Below the pieces are notes generated by a model, which was not told the origin of the DNA, searched no databases, and saw only the letters and a list, made by a program, of their open reading frames with translations. 64,000 nucleotides of DNA from Drosophila miranda. Taxonomy: Eukaryota; Arthropoda; Insecta; Diptera; Drosophilidae. Positions 62,641 to 64,000 of the stretch are shown here, piece after piece; within the stretch, counting starts at the first letter, position 1, and each line of letters starts with the position of its first letter. The translations under genes and the position numbers were made by a program. Where the stretch lies: NCBI RefSeq assembly GCF_003369915.1, contig NW_022881603.1:16258515-16322514 (forward strand). Direction: 5' to 3'.

Positions 62641-64000
62641 ATGGATGATGAAGATATAGCAATTATTTCGGCTGTGGTTCAACAGCAAAATATTTTCTTG
62701 CACCAACTAATAATGTTGCTGTCAATGAATAATGATGATGACGATGATGACTTTAACATTGACGAGGATGAGATGACCCAGATGACTGCCATAAAAACAC
62801 AAAAGCCAGGAAGATTATGGTCGTTTGTGAGTACTTCTACTAACTTCAACCATAGTTTAAAGTACAAGGACATATTTTATGGTTTTAGAAGCGGTTCCGG
62901 ACATTTTGGGAGAAAGATGTACCAGAAAACAACGAGGCGTTTTTCAAAGAGAGTTTCCGAATGGAGAGGCCCTGCTTTGATATTTTAGTGAATCGGCTTG
63001 AAGTGCTGCGAAAGAAGGACACCAACTGCCGAGCTGCAATTCCTTTGGAAAAGCGCATCGCCATTGCGCTATACACTTTATGCTCGTCCTCTGAATACCG
63101 AACAGTTGGCAGGCTTTTCGGTGTAGCTCCAAACAGTGTGTGTAATATCCTGCACGAGTTTTGCAGAGCACTTATCGACGAGTTTTCGAAGGAGTACATG
63201 TCGCCCAATTACCTAACTTCCGACAAAATTGATGAGTGCGTAAAGGGATTCGAGGCAATTGGGTTTCCTCAGTGCCTAGGTGCAATTGGTAGGAAATCAA
63301 TAAGAACGAAATAAAACCACCAGCAGCTGAGGCAGTAGACCACCATAACTATAAGGGCTGGTATTCCACAGTCTTGTTTGCCCTAGTGGATTATAGGTAT
63401 GCAAATATCTTGCGCAAAAATATGTATTTAGCAAGTTGGTTTTATGTCCTAAATTATTTAAATCCGATTCTTTTTAGATACAGATTTACATATGTAAATA
63501 TCGGCTCTGCAGGAAGGTGCAATGACTCGATGATATACCAGAAGTCAAGCCTTGCAAAACACATCGAAGCATCGGCATTACTCCAAGAGAAAGCCAAGGA
63601 AATAAGCGGAGTAAACGTCCCTGTAATGCTTATCGGGGACTCGGCATTTAGGTTTTCTAAAAAGCTGATGAAACCTTACCCGTTTTCCACAGTCGCCTCT
63701 TTGGAATAGCGCACGTTTAACTACAACCTTTCCAAAGCTAGGGGAGTGGTGGAAAATGCATTTGGGCATTTAAAAGCCAGATTTCGAATAATCGGAAAAG
63801 GTCTTGATAGCCACCACAAAAATAATAGCGCCATAATAATGAGCTGTTGTATTTTACACAATATATTAAATATGCACAACAGCGCGATTAATGAAAATTG
63901 GGAGCTTGCAACAAATGAGCAGCGCGAACAGCCCGATACCAGCAACAGTTCTGCTGACTTTAATCAGTCAGCAGAACAGATACGATCTGCAATCGCAAAA
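62641..64000 (+). pseudogene. PIF/Harbinger transposase-like gene, disrupted, 3' end outside window
   Basis: Exons 62641-62826, 62889-63396, 63478-64000 (continues). The predicted protein has an acidic N-terminus, a helix-turn-helix-like part (TVGRLFGVAPNSVCNILHEF) and a DDE_Tnp_4/HARBI1-type nuclease: YKGWYSTVLFALVDYRYRF, GSAGRCNDSMIYQ, LIGDSAF (second Asp) and GVVENAFGHLKARFR (Glu). After CLGAI at about 63287 the expected Asp-Gly motif with the first catalytic Asp is replaced by about 19 unrelated bases that also shift frame; the frame resumes at KPPAAEAVDHHNYKGW. A TAG at 63707-63709 then stops the third exon while the frame stays open after it. Presence of introns and a housekeeping promoter suggest a domesticated PIF-like gene (the DPLG class) rather than a young transposon. 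It is probably dead here. Confidence 0.75.

Overview
The window is eukaryotic and almost certainly from a fly of the Drosophila obscura group. The evidence is short GT-AG introns, Drosophila-like coding sequence for Cdk9, mRpS15 (bonsai), a ZRANB2-type protein and ALKBH8, and saturation with a DINE-1/INE-1-related non-autonomous Helentron of the type called ISY in D. miranda. From memory, Cdk9 and bonsai lie on D. melanogaster 2R (Muller element C). A Muller-C block with several broken genes, one gene duplicated and very heavy DINE-1/ISY load is what a D. miranda neo-Y would look like. The chromosome assignment is inference; another obscura-group repeat-rich region, or poorly polished long-read sequence, must be considered.

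Layout. (1) 1-34207: a head-to-tail array of about 30 DINE-1/ISY units, mostly 0.95-1.55 kb, all in + orientation. It has subfamilies, chimeras, inverted inserts shared at two places 16.7 kb apart, and higher-order duplication. No genes are seen. (2) 34208-40550 and 44240-50568: two nearly identical direct copies of the 5' half (exons 1-5) of a gene for a secreted-then-anchored fibronectin-III single-pass membrane protein. A second small ISY cluster (40551-44239) separates them. (3) 50569-51691: one solitary full-length ISY copy inside an intron of the downstream gene copy. (4) 52084-54674: the single-copy 3' exons of the same gene (cytoplasmic tail), with an in-frame stop. (5) 56054-57161 (-): an ALKBH8 tRNA-methyltransferase gene that lost its RRM and most of its AlkB domain and carries two frameshifts. 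(6) 57342-59532 (-): Cdk9, apparently intact, with a TIR-bounded insertion in intron 3. (7) 59788-61031 (+): mRpS15/bonsai, intact. (8) 61235-62223 (-): ZRANB2-like RNA-binding zinc-finger protein, intact. (9) 62641-64000 (+): a PIF/Harbinger transposase-like gene, broken at its first catalytic Asp region and by a nonsense codon, running off the window.

Functionally the right half is ordinary housekeeping gene neighbourhood (transcription elongation kinase, mitoribosome, splicing-type zinc finger, tRNA wobble modification). The left half is a satellite-like Helentron array that runs right up to the 5' untranslated region of the FnIII gene. Genes for which dose or function is probably essential look intact, while ALKBH8, the PIF-like gene and both FnIII copies are damaged. 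That mosaic is expected for a young degenerating sex chromosome. Several of the lesions are single-base, and one array stretch (about 23.96-24.66 kb) is full of single-base losses, so consensus error is the main alternative explanation for the small lesions; it cannot explain the ALKBH8 deletion or the repeat structure.
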